Below, piece by piece: positions 1-8,011 of a DNA stretch of 39,653 nt. The notes below the pieces were generated by a model, which was given only the letters and a program-made list of their open reading frames with translations, was not told where the DNA came from and ran no database searches. How positions within the stretch are numbered: position 1 is the first letter of the stretch; the number at the start of each line of letters is the position of its first letter. The stretch spans positions 1-39,653 of the forward strand of contig JBLNCU010000108.1 of assembly GCA_050260935.1 (NCBI GenBank), in the 5' to 3' direction. Origin of the DNA: UBA8346 sp050260935. Its GTDB lineage: Bacteria > Bacillota > UBA4882 > UBA8346. The translations under genes were made by a program, and so were the position numbers.

Positions 1-675
1 GCAATCCGTTTCATCAATCAATCTTTGAATCCGTTCTATCTCTTGAAATGATTGCAGAATTTGCGAGACAATAACATTTGCCATTCCTTCGATCTTACTC
101 TTCAAGCTCCGGCGTTTTACCGTTCCGGTCGGGTCGCGCCACCGGGCGACCGTGTCACGGCTGCGCTTGACGGCATTGGGAAGTTCCTTCCGGATGCAGA
201 GCAAAATCTTTAAGTAGTCTCTCACCGGCGCCCCGCACCTTTTTACCGGTGTAAGCAGCCGGTTCAACATCCCGACGATCCGTCCAAAAGGTGTGGTATA
301 CATATATATACTCGCGATATGCCCCAATAATATCAAACGGCCAAATTTCAAGGCTATCGCCGGTAAATTTATGCTCTGGGCGGAAAAGCCTCCCGTATCA
401 AACAGGGCGCCGCATATGGAAAAGACTAATCCGAACAGATAGGGGACAATCAAGGCCACCGATAAATAAAGCAGATTGCGAAGGAGAGTCCGGAAAGAAA
501 GTCCCGAAAGAACGGTTACCATGAGGATATATAGCAAAATAACCGCCGAACTGAGCGGCATTTTACTCCAAAAAAGAATTACGGCTAAGATTAAGACCAA
601 GCCTGCTTTGACACCCGGGTCCATTGCGGTTAAGATCTGATTTTTTGGGGGTTTAATCTTTCCGATAACGGACAC
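1..675 (-). CDS. EcfT/CbiQ-like transmembrane protein (3' end beyond the window)
   Basis: Reading the minus strand from GTG 675 gives about 225 codons without a stop to the window edge, so the gene is partial. The translation has several hydrophobic stretches in its first 125 residues, then a cytoplasmic charged region (KRSRDTVARWRDPTGTVKRR) and an amphipathic end. This is the layout of the T component of energy-coupling-factor transporters (CbiQ/EcfT family). The start is uncertain: GAGGAG abuts GTG 675, and the next candidate is ATG 624 without a good ribosome-binding site. The gene lies 43 bp behind the Gx-family gene and is probably cotranscribed with it, which would fit an ECF-like uptake system. 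I did not see the canonical Ala-Arg-Gly coupling motifs in the visible part, so the family call is an inference from topology and context. Confidence 0.5.
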   Translation of the reverse strand, partial: MSVIGKIKPPKNQILTAMDPGVKAGLVLILAVILFWSKMPLSSAVILLYILMVTVLSGLSFRTLLRNLLYLSVALIVPYLFGLVFSICGALFDTGGFSAQSINLPAIALKFGRLILLGHIASIYMYTTPFGRIVGMLNRLLTPVKRCGAPVRDYLKILLCIRKELPNAVKRSRDTVARWRDPTGTVKRRSLKSKIEGMANVIVSQILQSFQEIERIQRLIDETDC

Positions 676-718
676 TCCTCTCTTTATACCGTGTGAGCGC
701 GCGCAGCCTACTCAAAGT

Positions 719-1234
719 TTATGACTCTTCCAAAAACCCTCTCTTTTTAAGCTCACTGATGACCAGTTCGCTGATACTGCCGGTGAAAAAACCGGTAATC
801 ACCGCTGCAATCGCCAGAACAGGAAGGTAGTAAAAGATTAAGGGTTCCCGGAGCAGCCAGGAGGCGACTGCTATCTGTGCGGTGTTATGAATAATGGCGC
901 CGGCAATGCTGATCCCCTTGATACTAAAAACATCCGGCAGCTTTTTGTAGAGAACCCACATCAAAACAGCGCTTAACAACCCGCCGGCCAGCCCGAATAC
1001 CAATGCAAACAAACCTTGGCTCAAGAATGTGACTGCAATAGATCGCAATACCACAATAATTAAGGCGCTTTTCAGATCCAGAAAAACAATGGCAAGAATG
1101 GTCAATATATTGGCCAGGCCCAGTTTCACTCCGGGGACTGGAATCGGCAGCGGCAGCAATGCTTCCAAAAAGGAAATGACAATCGCATTGCAGACCAAAA
1201 TGATCAGGGCAGCCTGTCGTTTGGTATTATTCAT
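719..1234 (-). CDS. Gx transporter family protein (heptaprenyl diphosphate synthase component I family)
   Basis: About 171 residues, almost all hydrophobic, with five or six membrane segments. The early motif LPLPIPVPGVKLGLANILT is the hallmark of the Hpre_diP_synt_I/Gx family (PF07456). The family was first named as component I of heptaprenyl diphosphate synthase, but its fold resembles ECF S-components and a transport role is now usually assumed. In Clostridia it commonly sits beside an FMN-binding or NusG-domain-II gene and a polyprenyl synthase. Here it is followed by an EcfT-like gene. Two ATGs are adjacent (1237 and 1234). GAGGTG lies 2 nt before the first and 5 nt before the second, so I use 1234. 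Substrate unknown; an isoprenoid or quinone precursor is possible. Confidence 0.8.
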   Translation of the reverse strand: MNNTKRQAALIILVCNAIVISFLEALLPLPIPVPGVKLGLANILTILAIVFLDLKSALIIVVLRSIAVTFLSQGLFALVFGLAGGLLSAVLMWVLYKKLPDVFSIKGISIAGAIIHNTAQIAVASWLLREPLIFYYLPVLAIAAVITGFFTGSISELVISELKKRGFLEES

Positions 1235-1359
1235 CATTTCACCTCAATAAGAAATGCTATCGACCGGCCTTAATGACTCCAATGTAATTCGGGAAAGCAA
1301 TCCTCCGGCGTTCAAGGGCCGGTGAGATCGATCCCTTTATTGAACTAATATACCACAGT

Positions 1360-2023
1360 TTAACCGGGGGGGACAACGGCAATATCAAAAGCGCCATCGT
1401 TCAAACTGGAAATTTCCAGGGCTTCTTTAGGACAAACGCCGTCTGTGGAGCAACTTTCGCGGCCGCGCTTGTTTGGCCACGGTAGGTACGGGATCTTTGG
1501 GATTATGATCATAACGGCGCTTGATCAGATAACGATCTCCACTCAGTTCAAATTTGAAGGAAACCTCCAAGGAACTTTTTGGTTGGTGGCCGATTCCCCG
1601 GGTATTATTGCTCGCCGGGTCCACTCCTCCACATAAAGCCGGTAATATAAGACAGAACAACCCAACATTCGTTATTTCCGGGTGTGACGCATCGAAACCG
1701 GGCTTCTCCGATATTACCTGTCCGCCGACGTTTCAAAGCTTTCCCGCAACTTAAGTTTATTGAATGTACTGTGAGTAAACCACTGTGACAAACATCAACA
1801 ACAACTTCCTTTTGCTGGTCCGCCTCTGAAAAGCTGAAGGAAAGCGGCAAACCGGAATATCGGCTAATTTGCGGCGTATTATGCAACTGTTGTGGGCGAT
1901 GTAATTATTTACTATAAGCAATCCCAACGTTTGTTTGCCCGCTCCGGCAATGAGAAAAGAGAAAACCGAGACAAATAATATTAAAATCGTAACATATGGT
2001 ATTAATCCTTTCCTCAAAATCAT
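1360..2023 (-). pseudogene. Probable decayed gene or genes, several frames
   Basis: No intact gene fills 1250-2030. The minus strand shows three overlapping reading frames that each look protein-like for a stretch. From ATG 2023 there is an N-terminal membrane segment (LIPYVTILILFVSVFSFLIA) and then GAGKQTLGLLIVN. A second frame covers about 1605-1850 (SFSEADQQKEVVVDV). A third covers about 1480-1660 (SLEVSFKFELSGDRYLIKRR). A further frame ends at TAA 1360 with GVCPKEALEISSLNDGAFD. The pieces join only through frameshifts, so I read this as one or two decayed exported proteins. NusG-domain-II genes are often found at this position beside Gx genes, but the hallmark Cys-Pro-Asp motif is not visible, so I do not assign a family. 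Sequencing error is an alternative. Confidence 0.3.
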
Positions 2024-2070
2024 CCCCTATTCATATTCATAATTATTGTTTGGTAGGAAGAATTTCTATA

Positions 2071-2099
2071 TAAAAACAAAACCTTCCTAATAAAGGAAG
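2071..2099 (-). terminator. Rho-independent terminator of the HAD gene
   Basis: On the minus strand CTTCC (2099-2095), a 7-nt loop and GGAAG (2087-2083) are followed by TTTTGTTTTT. The site lies 50 bp past the HAD stop codon. Confidence 0.6.
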
Positions 2100-2149
2100 A
2101 TTTGTGATATCTATTAAATAGTTCACAATTTTGCCAAGACAAAAAAGAA

Positions 2150-3136
2150 TTATTTTAAAAAATTTAAAATCTCCTCAAAGGTTTCCCCATAATAAGCGCA
2201 GAGCCCCTTGGTGCCGCTGCTTTCAATATTGCCGCCTCCAATTCCGATGGTTGGAAAACCCGCCAGCCGGATCGAGCAAACACCGGCCCCGCTGTCCTCT
2301 ATACCCACCACCGAGTTGCGCTCCCCAAAAGGTATTCCCAAACCCACCCGGGCGGCTTCGGCGTAGAGCCAGGGATGGGGTTTCGGGGACAGCTCGCCCA
2401 AAGTTCCAACCTCGCCCCGGCGCAAAGGGAACCCCGCCGTGATAATAGCATCGTAGAAATCCTTGGGATCGCCCATTTTTAAAGTCCGGAACCCGGAAAG
2501 AATTTCCGGCCAAGCCTTCTCATAAAGTCCCGAGGTGACTAGGGCAATCTTCACCTTCAAGGCTTTTAATTCCAGCAAAAACTCTTTGATGCCCGGAGCC
2601 GGCACAAAGGCCCCTTCCTTGCCCCGGCCCTCCATAATCTCCCTCATTTCGCGGTGGGTATGTTCAAAATAAAACTGTCTGGCTTCTTCCACCGTTTTCT
2701 GGGGGCAGTATTTGTTAATGCAGTATTTCAAATGCTCGGAGACGCTATGCCCGGAGACGAACGGCAGATCGGCCTCTTCCAACTGAAAACGGGGATTCCC
2801 CAGAAGACTGGCGGTAGTCATTTCAATAATCCAGATCCAGAATCCCTCACTCCGGACACTGGTCCCGTCCAGATCCATCAAAACCGCCCGCACCGGCTTC
2901 TGCAACTCCACCGGATGGACCGGATAGTAGGCAGGATATCCCATAGCCGATTTTACAAAGGCCAAGGTATGATCCTTAAAGGCGACAAATTCCACTTTTT
3001 TATCGCCGGTGGCCGTGATGGAAACGACACCGTCCCTGCCGGCCTGAAACTTCCCGTCACTGCATTTTTCCAGCGGAATAAAGCCCGCATCCTCGCTGAC
3101 ATTACCTATGTCCGGAATAAATATTGTTTTAGCCAT
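2150..3136 (-). CDS. HAD-superfamily phosphatase with an 80-residue N-terminal extension
   Basis: 328 residues. The HAD signature is complete: motif I DLDGT with nucleophile Asp88 and acid/base Asp90, motif II Thr201-Ser202 (ALVTSG), motif III Lys252 (SPKPHP) and motif IV Glu280-Asp281 (GIEDSGAG). The helical cap between motifs I and II places it with the beta-phosphoglucomutase/phosphonatase-like group, cytosolic phosphohydrolases or mutases of small phosphorylated metabolites. About 80 residues precede motif I, where typical members have fewer than 10. This extension (DGKFQAGRDGVVSI, AMGYPAYYPVHPVELQKPV) looks like a small beta-rich domain and I do not recognise it. The start is well supported, with AAGGAG 5 nt before ATG 3136. 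The gene stands alone between a terminator and a divergently oriented gene. Substrate not predictable. Confidence 0.8.
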   Translation of the reverse strand: MAKTIFIPDIGNVSEDAGFIPLEKCSDGKFQAGRDGVVSITATGDKKVEFVAFKDHTLAFVKSAMGYPAYYPVHPVELQKPVRAVLMDLDGTSVRSEGFWIWIIEMTTASLLGNPRFQLEEADLPFVSGHSVSEHLKYCINKYCPQKTVEEARQFYFEHTHREMREIMEGRGKEGAFVPAPGIKEFLLELKALKVKIALVTSGLYEKAWPEILSGFRTLKMGDPKDFYDAIITAGFPLRRGEVGTLGELSPKPHPWLYAEAARVGLGIPFGERNSVVGIEDSGAGVCSIRLAGFPTIGIGGGNIESSGTKGLCAYYGETFEEILNFLK

Positions 3137-3332
3137 GGTTGCTCCTTGAAGTTTTTATTTGCAACATTAAAAAAATTATCCAACGCCTGTCTCGTCAAGT
3201 ACATCCCGGATATAATTATCTTCCATATCATGTAAAGAAATTCCTGCCTATTTACCATCAGTTTACCGTCCCATTTTCCTTAGGAAGCATTCATTCTCTC
3301 CGAACATACAATATGGATCAGAGGTGTCGGTA

Positions 3333-3650
3333 ATGTTCTGGAAAAAGCTTTGGCAGTGTTTAAAATCACTTTGGGGAAAAATCGTCAACCGGAAAACAAG
3401 CGGCAAACCCAATACCATCCTGGATACAGCCTCAGTGAAAGTATTTGGTATGAAGATCGATGTAACCCGCGAGGTTCCGGTGGATGTGCCGTACGAATTG
3501 ACGGTAGTAGTGCCGAGGGCGGAATTGAGGAGAAATAAAGCCGGCGGCAGTTTGGAGGTTATTTTAAGCAGTGTCACCATCGCCCACTCACCGCGTTTTC
3601 AAAGGGCGCCGGAGGAAACCGCTCCCGTTGCTTCAAAACCGGCTGCTTAA
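3333..3650 (+). CDS. Small hypothetical protein
   Basis: 105 residues from ATG 3333, preceded at 7 nt by GAGGTG, which decides this start over the in-frame GTG at 3324. The N-terminus is basic and aromatic (MFWKKLWQCLKSLWGKIVNR), possibly an amphipathic membrane-associating helix. The middle has alternating beta-like stretches (VPVDVPYELTVVVPRAEL) and the end is a Pro/Ala-rich tail. I do not recognise the family. It is divergent from the HAD gene, with about 196 bp between the two start codons. Coding status rests on the ribosome-binding site, the length and a plausible amino-acid composition. Confidence 0.55.
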   Translation: MFWKKLWQCLKSLWGKIVNRKTSGKPNTILDTASVKVFGMKIDVTREVPVDVPYELTVVVPRAELRRNKAGGSLEVILSSVTIAHSPRFQRAPEETAPVASKPAA

Positions 3651-3812
3651 AAAAGTTGGCGAAACACCTAAACCCCGGTTTATGTCTAAAAATTTTTAAC
3701 GAGCCGGCAATTCCTTAACTGGACTTGCTTTTAAACAAAGCTTGCCGCCGGCAGAATCGGCGATTATTTACCGAAGTCTATTAGGAAATGTTTGGCAAGT
3801 AGGGGCGATTAG

Positions 3813-4040
3813 ATGAATAAGGCCATTATTATTAGAGCAATTGATAATTTGGCCAATGAGATTAAATCCCCAAAAAGCGATATGATTCAAAGGTTTAATG
3901 AAGTAGATCAACGGTTTAAAGAAGTAGATCAACGCCTTAATAAAATTGATCAATAAATCACTGAAGTTAAAAAAGTCAAAGTTCGGGAAGAAACAACCAG
4001 TTTACAAACTGAAGAATTGAAAACAATCCTGGTTAAATAA
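3813..4040 (+). pseudogene. Short coiled-coil protein interrupted by one in-frame stop
   Basis: From ATG 3813 (AGGGG about 7 nt upstream) there are 47 codons to TAA 3954-3956. The translation has a heptad-like repeat, FNEVDQRFKEVDQRLNKIDQ. Immediately past the stop, in the same frame, 27 further codons run to TAA 4038 with matching charged coiled-coil character (ITEVKKVKVREETTS). Families of small proteins with the N-terminus IRAIDNLANEIKS and VDQRF repeats occur in Firmicutes and are normally longer. The most economical reading is a single nonsense mutation, for example CGA or CAA to TAA. Alternatively the 47-residue product is functional, or the stop is a sequencing error. Role unknown. Confidence 0.45.
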
Positions 4041-4118
4041 TGGCAAAATTACGGTTTGCATTTATTCACGCGACAAATTTTCACCCCAAAATTATCGTCC
4101 GTATCAGGCAGGTAAAAC

Positions 4119-4152
4119 AAAACCTCCCACTTTATATAAAGCAGGAGGTTTT
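4119..4152. terminator. Bidirectional terminator after the aminotransferase gene
   Basis: AAAACCTCC (4119-4127) pairs with GGAGGTTTT (4144-4152) around an inner self-complementary CTTTATATAAAG. T-rich sequence follows on either strand. It lies 39 bp past the aminotransferase stop codon. Confidence 0.75.
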
Positions 4153-4190
4153 ATCAGATTTATAGCTTTAGCTTATTTTAAACCAAAACT

Positions 4191-5381
4191 TCAACTCCCC
4201 GCCACAAACTCGGCAATCCGGGCCAACCCTCTTTCAATATTCTGGAAAGAAGTGGCATAGGACAACCGGATATATTCCGGAGCCCCGAAACCGGTGCCTG
4301 GGACAACCGCTACCTTGGCATGTTCCAAAAGTAACTCGGCCAAACAATCGGAGTCGTTAACCTCTTTCCCAAAGAATTCTTTGCCGATCAACCCCTTGAT
4401 ACTGGCAAACACATAAAAAGCTCCGGCGGGCTTTAGGCAGCTTAATCCGGGAATGTTATTGACGGTCGCCACCATGTAATCGCGGCGTTTTTTAAATTCG
4501 GCCACCATGGCCTCGATCACGTCGGTTGGGGGATTTTTCAAAGCCAACACCGAAGCCGGCTGACAAAAGGTCGTGGGATTGGAGGTGCTATGGCTCTGCA
4601 GATCAGACATTGCTTTAATCACCTTGGCGTCGCCGACCGCGTAGCCGATGCGCCACCCGGTCATGGAAAAGGTTTTGGAGACCCCGTTGATGATAATGGT
4701 CAGGTCCTTAATCTCCGGTCCCAGGCTGGCAATACTGATATGTTCGCTCTCATAGACCAGCTTTTCATAGATTTCATCCGAAACTACCGTTATTTTTCGC
4801 TCCACCGCCACTTGAGCGATGGCTGCCAGCTCCTGCTTGGTGTAAACGGCACCGGTGGGGTTGGATGGGCTGTTAAGTACTAAGGCCACGGTTTTGGGAG
4901 TTACAGCCTCCCGGAATTGTTCGGCGGTCATCTTAAAACCGCTGTTCTCATTGGTGGGAATAATGACCGGTTTGGCGCCGGTAACCGCTACCTGTTCACT
5001 GTAACTGACCCAATAGGGGGCGGGAATTATCACTTCGTCGCCGGGATCGCAGATTACCTGAAACAAGTTATAAAGCGCATGTTTGGCCCCGCAACATATT
5101 ATTACCTGATTCGACCCGTATTTTAAGTTATGGTCCCGTTCCATTTTAAAACAAACCGCTTCTTTTAAAGCCAAAGTTCCCGAAGCCGGCGTATATTTGG
5201 TTTCCCCTTTTTTCAGGGAACTGATGGCCTCGCTTTTAATAACTTCTGGGGTATCGAAATCGGGTTCGCCGGCTCCGAAACCGACAATGTCAATGCCCTC
5301 CTTCACCATCTGTTTCGCTTTGGCGTCAATCGCCAGAGTTGGTGAAGGGTTAATCCCTTGAGCCCTCAATGATATTTTCAT
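4191..5381 (-). CDS. aspC: Class I pyridoxal-phosphate aminotransferase, aspartate aminotransferase type
   Basis: 396 residues, the normal length for the Bacillus/Thermus AspC group (subfamily I-gamma). Reaction: aspartate plus 2-oxoglutarate to oxaloacetate plus glutamate. Visible fold-type-I landmarks are NPTG at 174-177, Asp202 and Tyr205 (SDEIYEKL), and the cofactor lysine Lys236 in SKTFSMTGWRIGY, with Arg244 nearby as a phosphate or carboxylate ligand. The reading frame is open for another 69 codons upstream, but AAGGAG lies 9 nt before ATG 5381 and homology starts there, so the upstream part is rejected. The gene is monocistronic, divergent from pfkA and followed by a terminator. I looked for a T-box in the 215-bp leader and found none. 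Close relatives can also act on aromatic amino acids or prephenate. Confidence 0.9.
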   Translation of the reverse strand: MKISLRAQGINPSPTLAIDAKAKQMVKEGIDIVGFGAGEPDFDTPEVIKSEAISSLKKGETKYTPASGTLALKEAVCFKMERDHNLKYGSNQVIICCGAKHALYNLFQVICDPGDEVIIPAPYWVSYSEQVAVTGAKPVIIPTNENSGFKMTAEQFREAVTPKTVALVLNSPSNPTGAVYTKQELAAIAQVAVERKITVVSDEIYEKLVYESEHISIASLGPEIKDLTIIINGVSKTFSMTGWRIGYAVGDAKVIKAMSDLQSHSTSNPTTFCQPASVLALKNPPTDVIEAMVAEFKKRRDYMVATVNNIPGLSCLKPAGAFYVFASIKGLIGKEFFGKEVNDSDCLAELLLEHAKVAVVPGTGFGAPEYIRLSYATSFQNIERGLARIAEFVAGS

Positions 5382-5600
5382 TCTATCCGTCTCCTTGAAA
5401 CAATTAAAATTATTTCTTTTTAAGATATTCCGTTTTCGACCAAACTTCCGAGATTTCCTGCTGTTTAAGCTTAATTTCACTGTATTTTTAGTGGTCCTTG
5501 TATACCGTATTCGCCCTCTACACTTTACCCTTAGAAACTGGAGGAATTTATTAAATTTCTGCCAATAATAACATAATGGTAAACTCAAGGAGGGATTGTG

Positions 5601-6686
5601 ATGATCAAAAAAATCGGAGTAATTACAGGTGGAGGAGACTGCCCCGGCTTAAATGCGGTCTTGAGGGCAGTTGTCAAAACGGCGATCTGTAAATATCAAT
5701 ATTCAGTGATTGGCTTCCGGGACGGCTATCATGGTTTGGTCGAGAACGATTGGGTACAATTGGAATTAGCCAAAGCCTCCGGAATTTTGGACCGGGGCGG
5801 CACCATTCTCGGCTCATCAAACCGGGATAATCCTTTCAATTATAAAATTGAAGAGAACGGAATCGTCAAATACGCCGATAAATCCGACCAAGTTATGGCC
5901 AATATTAAGTCCCACGGGATCGACGCCATGATCTTAATCGGAGGCGACGGCACTCTGACTAGCGCCAGGGATTTCACCAGAAAAGGTCTAAAAGTGGTCG
6001 GGGTGCCGAAAACCATCGATAACGATCTCTCGGGAACCGATCTGACTTTCGGTTTTATGACCGCCGTTGACACAGCCACCGAAGCCCTTGATAAACTGCA
6101 TACCACCGCTGAATCACATCACCGGATCATGATTCTTGAAGTTATGGGCAGGTATGCCGGATGGATCGCTTTAGAAGCCGGCATAGCCGGCGGGGCTGAC
6201 ATGATCCTGATCCCGGAGATCCCATACGATATCCGGAAAATAGCCGAAAAAGCCATTGAAAGGCAGAGGGCCGGTAAAAACTTTAGTATTGTGGTAGTAG
6301 CGGAGGGAGCCAGGCCTAAAGGCGGCGAAATGGTAATCAGCCATATTGTCAAGGACAGCCCTGACCCCATACGGTTGGGAGGCATCGGTCAACAGGTCGC
6401 CCAGGAGTTAACCGCGATCACCGGAATCGATTCCCGGGTCACTGTCCTGGGCCACCTCCAGCGCGGCGGCCGTCCTTCCCCTTTCGATCGCATCCTCTCA
6501 ACCCGTTATGGAGTAGGAGCGGTGGAAATGGTTCAAAAAGGCGCCTTCGGGATGATGGTTAGTTTGCAAGGAAACGAAATCTCTGCCGTTTCCTTGGAGG
6601 AAGCCGTAGGGAAACTAAAAACCGTCCCCCCGGATGGAGAGTTGATCGCCATCGCCAAGAGTGTCGGAGTGGAGTTCGGGGATTAA
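5601..6686 (+). CDS. pfkA: 6-phosphofructokinase, group with mixed donor signature
   Basis: 361 residues. It converts fructose 6-phosphate to fructose 1,6-bisphosphate in glycolysis. Motifs: GGGDCPGLNA at the N-terminus, GGDGT (about 114-118), PKTIDND (136-142, containing the catalytic Asp) and MGRYAGW. The residue equivalent to E. coli Gly104 is Gly, as in ATP enzymes. The one equivalent to Gly124 is Lys (PKTIDND), as in pyrophosphate-dependent enzymes. This mixed state is typical of the group III PFKs, so the phosphoryl donor cannot be fixed by sequence alone, although Gly at the first site favours ATP. GGAGG lies 5 nt before GTG 5598 and 8 nt before ATG 5601; I take the ATG. A strong terminator follows directly. 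Confidence 0.92.
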   Translation: MIKKIGVITGGGDCPGLNAVLRAVVKTAICKYQYSVIGFRDGYHGLVENDWVQLELAKASGILDRGGTILGSSNRDNPFNYKIEENGIVKYADKSDQVMANIKSHGIDAMILIGGDGTLTSARDFTRKGLKVVGVPKTIDNDLSGTDLTFGFMTAVDTATEALDKLHTTAESHHRIMILEVMGRYAGWIALEAGIAGGADMILIPEIPYDIRKIAEKAIERQRAGKNFSIVVVAEGARPKGGEMVISHIVKDSPDPIRLGGIGQQVAQELTAITGIDSRVTVLGHLQRGGRPSPFDRILSTRYGVGAVEMVQKGAFGMMVSLQGNEISAVSLEEAVGKLKTVPPDGELIAIAKSVGVEFGD

Positions 6687-6693
6687 CTGAAAA

Positions 6694-6729
6694 CCCGGAG
6701 GACGTATTAATGCGTCGCTCCGGATTTTT
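6694..6729. terminator. Terminator after pfkA, usable in both directions
   Basis: CCGGAG (6695-6700) and CTCCGG (6718-6723) form the base and GACG/CGTC-like pairs extend the stem. ATTTTTA follows on the plus strand and GTTTTC on the minus strand, so it could also end the GH43 remnant. Confidence 0.75.
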
Positions 6730-7095
6730 AGACTGCTCCATTTTAATCAGGGATTGACCGGCGGAACGGGTAGGTCCCTTCACTTTTAAAGCCCCATTTT
6801 CGAAATAAAACCGGTCAATGTTGAAGTTACGGTTTTCACTCGGGTATTCCGGATGGGTGTGGCAATCATATACTATAAACATTTCCTCACCTGATGGTGA
6901 AAGCGTTATGCCCGGGTCCGGAAACGCCATGGGCTAAATACTTGGCTAGTATCGGATTGCCCTCATGCTTTTTCAGGGCCCGAGCGGGTTTTGATATTTT
7001 TCCATGGTTAAACCTGCCTCATTTGAAGATGTAACAATAAAAAATCCGGTAATGGAAATTATCACTAAAAGTTCTCGCCAGGTTCGCTTTAGCAT
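6700..7095 (-). pseudogene. GH43 glycosidase remnant: core deleted and frameshifted
   Basis: A good ribosome-binding site (GAGGTG, 6 nt spacing) and ATG 7095 start a 40-codon frame with a signal-like N-terminus (LLVIISITGFFIVTSS). It runs into EKYQNPLGP and a TGA at 6975-6973. YQNPLG is a common opening of GH43 arabinofuranosidase/xylosidase domains. In the next frame the sequence resumes with KKHEGNPILAKYLAHGVSGP and GHNAF, and after another frameshift near 6905 with TLSPSGEEMFIVYDCHT, NFNIDRFYFENG and LKVKGPTRS, which is the classic GH43 C-terminal region. The roughly 200 residues holding the catalytic residues are absent. It lies 15 bp behind the permease gene, so it was once the last gene of the sugar operon. 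Confidence 0.75.
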
Positions 7096-7110
7096 TTTAA
7101 ACACCTCGAA

Positions 7111-7995
7111 TCAACCTTTTAAACCGGTAGTGGTAATTCCCTTAATAAAATGGCGTTGGAAAAACAAAAACACAATAAGGGTCGGAATTGACGCGATAAT
7201 CGCTCCAGCCATCACCATCCCATAATCTCTGGCAAAATAACCGATAAGGGTAGCGATACCTATCGGCAAAGTATAATGCTCTTTTGATGAAAGTGTTATT
7301 AAAGGCCATAAAAAATCATTCCAGGACCAGACGAAGGCAAAAATACCGAGCGCCGCCAAGGCCGGGCGTGATAACGGCAGGATGATCCGCCAGAAGATGC
7401 CGTAACGGGAACAACCATCAATACGGGCCACCTCTTCAAGTTCAACCGGAATATTCATAAAAAACTGCCGCAACATAAAGACTCCGATGGCCGCCGCCGC
7501 TCTGGGGAGAATCACCGCCGGCAGGGTGTCCAGCATATTAAGCCGGCTAAAGAATAAATATAACGGCACGATAGTAATCTGTGACGGGACCATCATCGTC
7601 GACAAAGTCAGTATAAACAATAACTTATTACCGGGGAAGCGAATCCTGGCAAACGCATAGGCGGCCATGGCATCGATCAGTAAAACAAGGAAGGTGCTGG
7701 CTATGGCTATGACTGAGCTATTGTAAAACCATACTAAGATCGGGGCTTTTTGCAACGCCCGGAGATAATTTTCAAAAGTTACTTCCGGAGGAATCCAATG
7801 AGGGATTATGGTCATAACCATTGTCTCCGGCTTAATGGAAGTTGAGATCATCCACAGTATCGGTAAAACCCAAAGAATAGCCATCCCCCAAGTAAATATT
7901 AAAAATAACAATTTTGGCCAGTTAAAATTATTAGCCGGGGGATTGGCGCAGGTGAACAATGCCTGATGGGGCTGACTTTCATTGACAATTCCCAT
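7111..7995 (-). CDS. Carbohydrate ABC transporter permease, MalG/UgpE type
   Basis: 294 residues with six predicted membrane spans. The EAA loop that contacts the ATPase is clear (EEVARIDGCSRYGIFWRIIL, around residues 185-205), and the start of the inner-membrane domain is typical of the CUT1 family. It forms the translocation pore together with the MalF-type permease encoded 16 bp upstream. No ATPase subunit is encoded in the locus, which is common for CUT1 systems that use a shared MsmK-like ATPase. The start ATG 7995 has GAGG about 10 nt upstream. Confidence 0.92.
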   Translation of the reverse strand: MGIVNESQPHQALFTCANPPANNFNWPKLLFLIFTWGMAILWVLPILWMISTSIKPETMVMTIIPHWIPPEVTFENYLRALQKAPILVWFYNSSVIAIASTFLVLLIDAMAAYAFARIRFPGNKLLFILTLSTMMVPSQITIVPLYLFFSRLNMLDTLPAVILPRAAAAIGVFMLRQFFMNIPVELEEVARIDGCSRYGIFWRIILPLSRPALAALGIFAFVWSWNDFLWPLITLSSKEHYTLPIGIATLIGYFARDYGMVMAGAIIASIPTLIVFLFFQRHFIKGITTTGLKG

Positions 7996-8011
7996 TCTTC
8001 TTCTACCTCAC

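Noticed and set aside
2131..2442. Plus-strand 103-codon ORF inside the HAD gene
   Set aside because: Low-complexity Pro/Arg-rich translation antisense to a clear gene; a shadow frame.
5382..5588. Extended 465-residue form of the aminotransferase
   Set aside because: The extra 69 residues are basic and unlike the family; AAGGAG before ATG 5381 marks the true start.
5382..5600. Possible T-box or other amino-acid riboswitch before the aminotransferase gene
   Set aside because: No GGGTGGNACCGCG-like T-box sequence and no terminator/antiterminator pair could be found in the leader.
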